NCBI GenBank assembly: GCA_003818675.1
Contig: RPPD01000157.1
Coordinates: 1 to 5,961, forward strand
Direction of reading: 5' to 3'
Length of the DNA stretch: 5,961 nucleotides
DNA from: Spirochaetaceae bacterium
GTDB lineage: Bacteria > Spirochaetota > Spirochaetia > SZUA-6 > RPPD01
Shown: piece by piece, positions 1-5,571 of the stretch
Position numbering within the stretch: position 1 is the first letter of the stretch
How the letters are laid out: every line of letters begins with the position of its first letter
Translations under genes and position numbers: made by a program
The notes under the pieces: generated by a model
Seen by the model: only the letters and a program-made list of their open reading frames with translations
The model's database searches: none
What the model was told of the DNA's origin: nothing

Positions 1-179
1 CCGGCAAGACCCTCCAGGAACTTTCCATACCGCGCCCTGTACTCCTGGGAAATAGCACTATTTTTTTGAGCGGCAGTGAGGATATCGATCCCGGAATTTA
101 TTAAAACCTCACAGTCCTCAAGCTGGTTGACAACCTTCCATTGCAACACTGCATGATCCAGATCATCGTAGAAAGAGGA
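1..179 (-). repeat. Start of flagellin-like unit 4 (residues 639-697, cut by the window edge)
   Basis: LEDCEVLINSGIDILTAAQK at 658-677, followed by SAISQEYRARYGKFLEGL at 679-696, has the pattern of the FlaB D1 N-terminal helix (LQETTDVIQRIRELSVQSAN, then IYSDEDR). This says the protein enters a further repeat beyond base 1. The similarity is weak on its own and gains weight from falling at the expected period. Confidence 0.45.
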
Positions 180-2093
180 TATACCCAGCCATGCAGTGTA
201 TTCCGCGGACGCAAGCGAATCCGAGATTAGCAATCGCATTCCCTTCCACCGCTCCTCGGTTTTTGTCTGCTGGATTGCAGTGCTGTCTGTGGACCTTATC
301 AGGGTCCTGGTGTATAACGCCTCCCTCTCCTCAGCCAAACACGAGCTTTCTACGAGCATGGCGGCCTGCTCCATATTTACCCGGACTTTAGAAAGGGCTG
401 CGTCAATTATGCCCAGTTCACGGTTTGCATGATCGGACGAAAAATCCCATGACATGCTTCGTGATACATCGGTGACACCAAGCGATTGTGTATCCAGGGC
501 ACCCGGATTTTCAATTTTCTTTACATGACCGCCACTATCCAGGACGATCGTCATATAGTACGATTCACTCGATACTGGCGATGATGGCAGCAATGGCTTG
601 CCTGCAAAATAACTGTTCTTTGCGCGCAGGTTTATCCGCTCGATTATCCCGGCGGCTTTCGCAAGCAATGCGTCGCGTTCGGCATCCGAATAGACCGCAC
701 TGCATAAAAGCAGATGGCAGCCCCGCAGCTGTAAAAACAGATCATAGATATCGCTGCAGGCGGAATATATTGCGGTAAAATACAGTGCGTTCTGCTGCGG
801 GATACTCATTCCCGGTTTTGGCGCGACCGCCATTGTGGTTGCGAGTTTGTATGTCGAGACCAGATCGCCCCGCTTCTTAATCGATGTCTGGAGAATGCGT
901 GGAAATGCAAGCGGGCTCTTTGCAGGAATCGTCCGCTGCAGCCGACCAAGTTCATCCCTGTATCCCCGCACCCTGGCCATCGCTGTTTCAAGACCCGAGA
1001 CAACCCTGCTGCTTCCTTCTTTTGTTGAAAAATCCGCTTCCACATCATAATTCCAGCCATCGGTTGTAAAGGCCTGTGCCAGGAGGGCGTATGAAGTCAT
1101 GGTTCCGATATACGCGCAAGTGCGCTGGTCCACACCCGTACCGATCTGCAGCCACATGCTCGACGTTACAGTATTTTCGCCAGCGGGTTTGGCGAAACGG
1201 CCCGTGAGAAGGTTCATTCCATTGAAATTGGCATGCGAAGCGAGCCTGTCTATCTCGTCAATCATCTGCCGCGTATGAAAAACCACAGCTCCGGATTCCT
1301 TTTTTGCCTCAAGATTCCTGATGTTTTCCTCTGCGCATTTTTTGATTTCCTCCAACAGCGAGATGGAATATTCGCAGTAACTCATACAGGACGAAAGCAT
1401 GCTCCGCCCCACCTGCATTGGATCCTTTTCAAACATGTTTTTTTTCATGGTCCAGGTGTCGATCTTGTTTTCTGCACTGATCGCCTGGAAACGTTTGAGA
1501 AAGGAAATACGCTTCAGGTATGAGGAGACCTTGGCCATTTCACCCCTGAATACGTTCAGGGCAATCTCAATCCGCGGAACCCATTCTTTTGACGGTCTTG
1601 TGATGTCAAGCGCATCAAGACCGAGCGCTTCAAGCCGCATCAGTTCCGGTGCTTCACAATTTAAGCACCCGGTGCCCAGGGGAAAATTCTCCCACTGGTC
1701 CATATTGGTACCTGCCATGATGCGAAACACATACGGAGGTACTTCTGCACTGAACAACATTTCAGATCCCATTGCCAGTTTTCCGTAAACCGTGTTGTCA
1801 AAAAACGCCTGAAGTGAAGCGCCCGCGGCAATTGCTGCGGTCCTGGACGCAGGGGATTTTGTTTCTTCATATTTCAATCCCTGATCACGGATTGTTGATA
1901 GTGCCGCAACCGCGGTATCAAGCTGTTTTGAAAGCTGCGTGAAATACATCTGGGCTTTTGACAGGGGATCGACGATAACTGCTGTTGGCTGAGAAGAATC
2001 TCCGACCAGGCGCTCCTGGGCTATTCCAGGCACATGACCCGAAGCAGGAATGGCCTGCACATTATAATCATTAAATCCAGAAAGAATTTCCAT
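1..2093 (-). CDS. Tandem flagellin-like protein, spirochaete FlaB-related (3' end outside the window)
   Basis: I translated this frame from the ATG at 2093-2091 to base 1: 697 codons with no stop, so the C terminus is missing. The start has a strong GAGGAGGG ribosome binding site at 2099-2106, five bases away. Residues 278-337 match the spirochaete core flagellin FlaB closely: IDEIDRLASHANFNGMNLL, then GENTVTSSMW, VDQR (321-324) and YIGTMT (328-333). Weaker versions of the same order of segments occur before and after it, giving three flagellin-core units plus the start of a fourth at about 195-residue spacing. Residues 1-45 have no signal peptide and do not resemble the normal flagellin D0 N-terminal helix. 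Eleven cysteines (143, 146, 236, 240, 253, 326, 446, 459, 464, 585, 661) are unusual for a flagellin. Known flagellins polymerise after export through the flagellar type III system; whether this one joins the filament, caps it, or acts elsewhere is unknown. It is last of three visible minus-strand genes. The flagellin relationship is secure; the function is not. Confidence 0.85.
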   Translation of the reverse strand, partial: MEILSGFNDYNVQAIPASGHVPGIAQERLVGDSSQPTAVIVDPLSKAQMYFTQLSKQLDTAVAALSTIRDQGLKYEETKSPASRTAAIAAGASLQAFFDNTVYGKLAMGSEMLFSAEVPPYVFRIMAGTNMDQWENFPLGTGCLNCEAPELMRLEALGLDALDITRPSKEWVPRIEIALNVFRGEMAKVSSYLKRISFLKRFQAISAENKIDTWTMKKNMFEKDPMQVGRSMLSSCMSYCEYSISLLEEIKKCAEENIRNLEAKKESGAVVFHTRQMIDEIDRLASHANFNGMNLLTGRFAKPAGENTVTSSMWLQIGTGVDQRTCAYIGTMTSYALLAQAFTTDGWNYDVEADFSTKEGSSRVVSGLETAMARVRGYRDELGRLQRTIPAKSPLAFPRILQTSIKKRGDLVSTYKLATTMAVAPKPGMSIPQQNALYFTAIYSACSDIYDLFLQLRGCHLLLCSAVYSDAERDALLAKAAGIIERINLRAKNSYFAGKPLLPSSPVSSESYYMTIVLDSGGHVKKIENPGALDTQSLGVTDVSRSMSWDFSSDHANRELGIIDAALSKVRVNMEQAAMLVESSCLAEEREALYTRTLIRSTDSTAIQQTKTEERWKGMRLLISDSLASAEYTAWLGISSFYDDLDHAVLQWKVVNQLEDCEVLINSGIDILTAAQKNSAISQEYRARYGKFLEGLA
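180..761 (-). repeat. Flagellin-like unit 3 (residues about 445-638)
   Basis: Third copy. YSDAERDALLAKAAGIIERI at 468-487 corresponds to FlaB YSDEDRMQIQVEVSQLVAEVDRI, and SYFAGKPLL at 494-502 to QFNGMNML. The MWFHIGANMDQR segment is strongly decayed (about 510-522). SLGVTDVS at 537-544 corresponds to ALGLRDVG. RELGIIDAALSKVRVNMEQA at 558-577 is the D1 C-terminal helix. LIRSTD at 598-603 followed by YTAWLGI at 632-638 matches the spacing of IRDTD to the FlaB C terminus without gaps. Confidence 0.65.
762..1352 (-). repeat. Flagellin-like unit 2 (residues about 248-444), the best-conserved copy
   Basis: This copy carries the diagnostic FlaB block. A D1 N-terminal helix spans about 248-290. FNGMNLLTGRF is at 290-300, GENTVTSSMWLQIG at 305-318 and VDQRTCAYIGTMTSYAL at 321-337. 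SGLETAMARVRGYRDELGRL at 366-385 corresponds to the FlaB D1 C-terminal helix (LDEALKKINKQRADLGAYQ). GMSIPQQNALYFTAIY at 428-443 corresponds to the terminal GTAMLAQAN...VLSLL helix. The D0 N-terminal helix is missing. Confidence 0.85.
1353..1958 (-). repeat. Flagellin-like unit 1 (residues about 46-247)
   Basis: First, degenerate copy of the FlaB core. It has a long helix at 46-90 in the place of the D1 N-terminal helix. FRIMAGTNMDQW at 123-134 corresponds to FlaB FHIGANMDQR. ALGLDALDITRP at 156-167 and the helix up to about 196 correspond to the D1 C-terminal region. AENKID at 207-212 corresponds to the SESRIRD segment, and SMLSSCMSYCEYSISLL at 231-247 lines up without gaps with the FlaB C-terminal AMLAQANTQTQSVLSLL. 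The comparison is against FlaB sequence from memory, aligned by eye. Confidence 0.65.
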
Positions 2094-2110
2094 GACAACC
2101 CTCCTCGACA

Positions 2111-2128
2111 GCAGTGAATTGTTACTGC
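2111..2128 (-). other. Small hairpin in the leader of the tandem flagellin gene
   Basis: GCAGTGA (2111-2117) and TTACTGC (2122-2128) form a seven-pair stem with one G-T pair and a four-base loop. It lies in the 41-base gap between the 80-codon gene and the flagellin-like gene, five bases upstream of the GAGGAGGG ribosome binding site on the minus strand. There is no T-run after it in that direction, so it is not an intrinsic terminator. It might mark a processing or translational control point; this is inference. Confidence 0.35.
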
Positions 2129-2134
2129 AACCTT

Positions 2135-2377
2135 CTATTGTACATAGCCTTGAAGCTCGTTTGCAGGTATAAGCTCAAGGTGGTGTTCGCGGATTTCTTC
2201 ATTGCGGGTCTGGCGTGTGTTTATCTTATTTACGCGAAAGGCGATGATTTTTACGCTTGAAATCGGCAATGAAAGAGGGTTGCCGTTCAAGTCAACCATT
2301 TCATTGATATGCAGGCTATGGGCAATTTCCTGCTCGTCACCCTCCGGAAAGATGATCATGTTTGTTTTGTAAATCAT
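2135..2377 (-). CDS. Small protein of unknown function, 80 residues, between the 111-codon gene and the flagellin-like gene
   Basis: I do not recognise this family. The protein is soluble-looking, with no signal peptide or membrane segment. The middle (LNGNPLSLPISSVKIIAFRV) reads as a beta hairpin and strand, followed by a charged stretch (RQTRNEEIREHH) and a short C-terminal helix ending ELQGYVQ. It is accepted as real because it is in line with two other minus-strand genes and ends 41 bases before the flagellin-like start. The start is uncertain. The ATG at 2377 lies 41 bases inside the upstream gene and has no clear ribosome binding site; a second in-frame ATG at 2359 has none either. The overlap suggests translational coupling to the 111-codon gene. 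From position alone it could be an accessory or chaperone for the flagellin-like protein. Confidence 0.6.
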   Translation of the reverse strand: MIYKTNMIIFPEGDEQEIAHSLHINEMVDLNGNPLSLPISSVKIIAFRVNKINTRQTRNEEIREHHLELIPANELQGYVQ

Positions 2378-2672
2378 TCAATTCTGTATACCGGATTTTC
2401 CTGATTCCTGCAAGGGGAATCATGCCAAGGATCAGGGCTGAAGGCCGCAGCGTACAGCCGGGATGCAGACTCGGGCGTGCCGAAGGTAAGGTCAATATAA
2501 TATCCTGTCCTTCGCCTTCATGGACTGCACCATGCACAAAAAGATATTTGCCGTCAGATGAAAGAGCTAACGAAAATTTGTCAAGCAGTTCGTATTCATT
2601 GACCTTAACCAAAGAGATTTTCTTTAATAAACCGGCATTCAATAGAAAAATGCCTTCACTTGACAAATACAA
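2337..2672 (-). CDS. Protein of unknown function, 111 residues, first visible gene of the minus-strand cluster
   Basis: I do not recognise this family. It is predicted mostly beta-strand: ISLVKVNEYELL, FSLALSSDGKYLFVHGAV and DIILTLPSA look like successive strands, then a hydrophobic stretch (ALILGMIPLAG) and a charged C terminus. There is no clear signal peptide. The start given is a TTG at 2672, the first start codon after an in-frame TAA at 2684-2682, with a weak AAAGG 12 bases upstream. A later TTG near residue 11 is an alternative, so the first ten residues are doubtful. The overlapping plus-strand frame (2362-2691) is less protein-like. The 5' end coincides with the promoter of the divergent riboswitch transcript. 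It overlaps the 80-codon gene by 41 bases, which argues for co-expression. Confidence 0.55.
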   Translation of the reverse strand: MYLSSEGIFLLNAGLLKKISLVKVNEYELLDKFSLALSSDGKYLFVHGAVHEGEGQDIILTLPSARPSLHPGCTLRPSALILGMIPLAGIRKIRYTELNDLQNKHDHLSGG

Positions 2673-2688
2673 ATCACAGAGTTACCTT
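2660..2688 (+). promoter_or_regulatory. Sigma70-type promoter for the riboswitch transcript
   Basis: A perfect TTGACA at 2660-2665 is followed after 17 bases by TACCTT at 2683-2688, a weak -10 that keeps the TA at the front and the final T. The predicted transcription start near 2694-2696 is just where the P1 helix of the riboswitch begins. The good -35, ideal spacing and position support it; the -10 is poor. Confidence 0.5.
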
Positions 2689-2692
2689 TGAT

Positions 2693-2889
2693 GACAATAC
2701 AAGAAGAGCGGAATGCGGTGAGAATCCGCAGCGGTCCCGCCACTGTAAACGGGGATGAAAAAGGCATATCCAGGAACAGAACTGGAAGCCATTGCAGCCG
2801 CGTCCTTTCCCGCAAGGGAAAATGGATGCTGCGCGAGAAGGCGCCTTTAGTAAATTGATCCGTGAGCCAGGAAACCCTTCTTGGTTGTC
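2693..2889 (+). ncRNA. Cobalamin (B12) riboswitch aptamer
   Basis: The conserved core is plain: GCGGTGAGAATCCGC at 2715-2729 (P4 stem and loop), then GCGGTCCCGCCACTGTAA at 2731-2748, and the B12 box GAGCCAGGAAACC at 2864-2876. P1 is a perfect seven-pair helix, CAAGAAG (2700-2706) with CTTCTTG (2877-2883), extended past a small internal loop by GACAA (2693-2697) with TTGTC (2885-2889). Peripheral helices are also visible: AAAGGC 2760-2765 with GCCTTT 2843-2848; CCAG 2770-2773 with CTGG 2782-2785; GCAGC 2794-2798 with GCTGC 2828-2832; and TTTCCC/GGGAAA closing a GCAA tetraloop at 2806-2821. Known members bind adenosylcobalamin or methylcobalamin and usually repress downstream B12 transport or synthesis genes. 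Here the target is the TonB-dependent receptor starting at 2952. Confidence 0.95.
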
Positions 2890-2896
2890 CTGTAAA

Positions 2897-2945
2897 GGGG
2901 AGTTCTTGCCACAAGACTTCCCGGGACAATATCCCGATTGAGGAG
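2897..2945 (+). promoter_or_regulatory. Probable expression platform of the B12 riboswitch, with the receptor's ribosome binding site
   Basis: GGGGAGTTCTTG (2897-2908) can pair with CAAGACTTCCC (2912-2922) in an 11-pair hairpin with one bulged T. CGGGA (2922-2926) can pair with TCCCG (2932-2936). The ribosome binding site GAGGAG is at 2940-2945. GGGAC at 2923-2927 is exactly complementary to GTCCC in loop L5 (2734-2738), as expected for the kissing interaction of this riboswitch class. No T-run follows either hairpin, so control of translation is more likely than termination. The structures are seen; the mechanism is inferred. Confidence 0.5.
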
Positions 2946-2951
2946 ACCACC

Positions 2952-4907
2952 ATGTCCCCACATTACAAAGCGGTGATCCGGGACGACATAGTCGTCGCTG
3001 CGCGCCGCGCCATTTTCTTTTCAGTTGTTTTTTTCATCGCCCTGATTTCCGCAATTGCGCAGGAAACGCCCGAAGCAACAACCGAGGATGATGACATTGT
3101 CATCACGGCCACAAGGCTTCCCGAAAAAAGCATTGAGGTGCCGCAATATGTAACGGTGATTACCGCCGGGGAAATCCGGACAAGCGGCAAAAATACTCTC
3201 ACTTCAATATTGGAGGACGAGGCGGGATTGCTTTGTTCTGACCAGGGCCCGTCTGGAGGCATAAAGAACATCTGGATGCGCGGCGCGCCAAGTGCCCGAG
3301 TGCTCGTTCTGCTGGATGGAGTCCCCCAGAACAATGCCCGTGACGGACAAATGGACCTGTCACTCATACCGACGGACATAATTGAAAAAATAGAGATCGT
3401 CCAGGGAGGCATGAGCATTGTATATGGCGCGGACGCGATAGGCGGTGTGGTCAACATCATCACGAATAAAAATCTCGCAGACAAATCGCTTGTCCACCTG
3501 TCATATCTGTCAACGTCCTATCTTCCGCGGGAATACACGGACGGCTCAGTCACATACGAGTCTGACCTGACGGCTTTATACGACGGCAAATCGATCTCGC
3601 TTTCAGCCGCACACGACTTTGGATTCATGAACGTTTTGGCGACAGGTAATTTTACCCAGACAGATAACGGATACTATTATGAAAATGGCGGAGATTTGTA
3701 CCGCATGACAAATGCGGACGTGCTTGGGGGAAACGGCCTGTTAAGCCTGACTTTTCCGTGGGAAACCGGAAACGCCACAATAAAGGGTTTGCTTTTGGCA
3801 AGGGAAACAGGTGTTCCAGGAAGCAAGTCCTATCCAACACCCAATAACTCGCAGGAGGACATGCAGATAGAGATGATCGCCTCTTACAGCGAGCAGGAGT
3901 TTTTTTCAAGGGATATTACCCTTGACGCCAGGGTTTCTTTTGCACAGTCAAACAGGACATATTACTTCCCTCCGTCATCAGCTGCAACCGAGCTTACCTC
4001 CGTGACAGCTGATCTGCACCAGAAATATTCAGTAACTGATTTCATTTCAGCAGTGTACGGAGGCAACTTTGCCGTGGATTATATACAGAGTGAATACCTG
4101 GGTGACAGAACCAGGTTGCACGGCTCAATCTTTGCAAGCCTCCCATTTCTTGCCACTTCATCAATTGAAATAACACCCGCAATCCGCTATGACCTTTACA
4201 CCGATGTCGGAGGTGATCTCTCATGGGGATTGGGCAGTGTGCTTTTTATCTCGGATTCATCATCACTGAAGTTTTCAATTTCCAAGTCATTCCATGTGCC
4301 CACCTTGTTTGAAATCCATGACCCCTTCATGGGCAATGGCGCACTTAAGCCAGAAAGTGGATACTCGACCGAGATCGGTTTTTCGCTTGCTGACAGCAGA
4401 ATCCGCATGGAGACAGCAATATTCGCGAGGCTTGTCACCGATGAAATAAAATCATATCCACCGGACTACATTCCATACAACATGGACTCCTCATTTTATT
4501 CAGGCATACAAGCACATATAGAATGGGAGTTTGCAAGCGAACTTTTCCTGGAAACGGACGCGACATTCCTCTACAGCTTTGACCTGTCCGATGGCAACAC
4601 TCTCGCAGACGACGTCCGGATTGCGCTTGTGCCCATGTGGAAGGCATCCATTGCCCTGCGCTGGCAGACAAAGACCCTGACCGCGCGGCTGGCTGCATCT
4701 TTTACCGGGGACAGGTACGTTGACAACACCATGGCAGACACACTGCCCATGTTTTTCATCCTTGACGCGAGCCTGCGCTACACAGCCGCGGATTGGCTTT
4801 CATTCTTCCTTGCCGTTGACAACCTTCTTGACACCAGTTATGAACTTGTGAAAGATTACCCCATGCCTGGTCTGACTATAAAGACAGGCATTGAAATATC
4901 ATTTTAG
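2952..4907 (+). CDS. btuB: TonB-dependent outer-membrane receptor, probably for vitamin B12 (BtuB-like)
   Basis: This 651-residue protein is a gated beta-barrel that takes a bound ligand across the outer membrane using energy from TonB-ExbB-ExbD. Residues 18-36 form the positive and hydrophobic part of a signal peptide, with likely cleavage after SAIA (36/37). DIVITATR at 48-55 is the TonB box. The plug spans about 61-172, with VPQYVTVITAGEI, IKNIWMRG, ARVLVLLDGVPQN, IEKIEIVQGG and VYGADAIGGVVNIIT, all typical of the family. The rest is an alternating-residue barrel ending DNLLDTSYE and a terminal phenylalanine, the usual outer-membrane insertion signal. The ATG at 2952 is preferred because GAGGAG lies six bases upstream; an in-frame GTG at 2862 falls inside the B12 box. 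Substrate assignment rests on the B12 riboswitch in its leader and is inference; the receptor family is certain. exbB and exbD follow. Confidence 0.9.
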   Translation: MSPHYKAVIRDDIVVAARRAIFFSVVFFIALISAIAQETPEATTEDDDIVITATRLPEKSIEVPQYVTVITAGEIRTSGKNTLTSILEDEAGLLCSDQGPSGGIKNIWMRGAPSARVLVLLDGVPQNNARDGQMDLSLIPTDIIEKIEIVQGGMSIVYGADAIGGVVNIITNKNLADKSLVHLSYLSTSYLPREYTDGSVTYESDLTALYDGKSISLSAAHDFGFMNVLATGNFTQTDNGYYYENGGDLYRMTNADVLGGNGLLSLTFPWETGNATIKGLLLARETGVPGSKSYPTPNNSQEDMQIEMIASYSEQEFFSRDITLDARVSFAQSNRTYYFPPSSAATELTSVTADLHQKYSVTDFISAVYGGNFAVDYIQSEYLGDRTRLHGSIFASLPFLATSSIEITPAIRYDLYTDVGGDLSWGLGSVLFISDSSSLKFSISKSFHVPTLFEIHDPFMGNGALKPESGYSTEIGFSLADSRIRMETAIFARLVTDEIKSYPPDYIPYNMDSSFYSGIQAHIEWEFASELFLETDATFLYSFDLSDGNTLADDVRIALVPMWKASIALRWQTKTLTARLAASFTGDRYVDNTMADTLPMFFILDASLRYTAADWLSFFLAVDNLLDTSYELVKDYPMPGLTIKTGIEISF

Positions 4908-4908
4908 C

Positions 4909-4948
4909 AGACAATGCGTGACATTTACTGCCACTCATTGTCTTTTTT
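4909..4948 (+). terminator. Terminator-like hairpin between the receptor gene and exbB
   Basis: AGACAATG (4909-4916) pairs perfectly with CATTGTCT (4936-4943). After one C/T mismatch, GTG (4918-4920) pairs with CAC (4932-4934), leaving an 11-base loop. Six T's follow at 4943-4948. It begins two bases after the receptor stop codon. The stem is not GC-rich, so it may reduce rather than stop read-through into exbB. Confidence 0.6.
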
Positions 4949-4962
4949 ATCAGGAGGAAACA

Positions 4963-5571
4963 ATGTTGGATCTTTTCCTGAAGGGCGGTATTCTCATGTG
5001 GCCGCTCCTTCTCTGCTCCATAACCGCTTTCGCTGTAATTGCTGAACGCACTCTCATGTTTCTGATTTTCAGGGACAATAATAAAACCGTAAAAACCGCA
5101 CTTGTAAAATGGGGAAACCGGGATGCCAAAGACGCGGTCAGGGAGCTCGAAAGGGCAAAAGGTCCTGTCTCAGTTTTCCTGAAAAATCATTTTGCGCTTT
5201 CGTCAAAAACAAAGAGTGCAGAGACCGCAATACCTGCGGCAGCAAAGGGTGACGAGATACTCTTAGGCATGAACCGCGGCCTGCACCTGCTCTCCCTCAT
5301 TGAGCGCGTGGCACCCATGCTTGGATTTCTGGGCACAGTGACGGGCATGGTGGACACGTTCCACAAGGTCTATCAGATTGCAGGACCTGTGTCGCCGTCA
5401 ACGCTTGCATCAGGGATATGGGAGGCTCTCATTACCACTGTCGCGGGGCTTTCAATAGCCATTCCGGCACTTGTAGCCCTTCATTTCATGGAAGCTTATG
5501 TGGACAAGACGGCTGAAAAAATGAAACGTGTCGCGGAAATTGTGAGCCCTGAAAACAGGAAACACGTATGA
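4963..5571 (+). CDS. exbB: ExbB, proton channel subunit of the TonB energising complex (MotA/TolQ/ExbB family)
   Basis: This 202-residue inner-membrane protein pairs with ExbD to form the proton-driven motor that powers TonB. It has the family's three membrane segments: about 8-34 (ILMWPLLLCSITAFAVIAER), 113-135 (IERVAPMLGFLGTVTGMVDTF) and 150-176 (SGIWEALITTVAGLSIAIPA). The cytoplasmic domain lies between the first two. The second and third segments hold the conserved residues that line the channel, including T125, E154 and T158/T159. The start at 4963 is chosen because AGGAGG (4952-4957) sits five bases before it; an in-frame upstream start at 4891 would overlap the receptor gene and lacks such a site. 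Length fits the family. TolQ is closely related, but the receptor upstream and ExbD downstream favour ExbB. Confidence 0.9.
   Translation: MLDLFLKGGILMWPLLLCSITAFAVIAERTLMFLIFRDNNKTVKTALVKWGNRDAKDAVRELERAKGPVSVFLKNHFALSSKTKSAETAIPAAAKGDEILLGMNRGLHLLSLIERVAPMLGFLGTVTGMVDTFHKVYQIAGPVSPSTLASGIWEALITTVAGLSIAIPALVALHFMEAYVDKTAEKMKRVAEIVSPENRKHV

Noticed and set aside
191..1788. Several plus-strand frames of 61-129 codons across the left third
   Set aside because: All are antisense to the 697-codon flagellin-like frame, which has recognisable protein similarity throughout; these have no recognisable sequence.
2137..2165. TACAAT at 2142-2137 as a -10 for a private promoter of the flagellin-like gene
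   Set aside because: No recognisable -35 stands 16-18 bases upstream and no flagellar sigma28 pattern was found, so it is too weak to list.
2862..2951. In-frame GTG start giving the receptor 30 extra N-terminal residues
   Set aside because: It lies within the B12 box of the riboswitch, has no ribosome binding site, and would bury the signal peptide; the ATG at 2952 has GAGGAG six bases upstream.
2639..2961. Minus-strand frames of about 95-104 codons across the leader
   Set aside because: They run antisense through the riboswitch and the start of the receptor gene and show no protein-like pattern.
2963..3484. Minus-strand frame of 173 codons under the receptor gene
   Set aside because: It is the antisense shadow of the receptor plug domain, which is fully explained by the plus strand.
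4891..4962. Extended ExbB start at 4891
   Set aside because: It overlaps the receptor's last codons and the terminator hairpin, lacks a ribosome binding site, and adds residues absent from the ExbB family.
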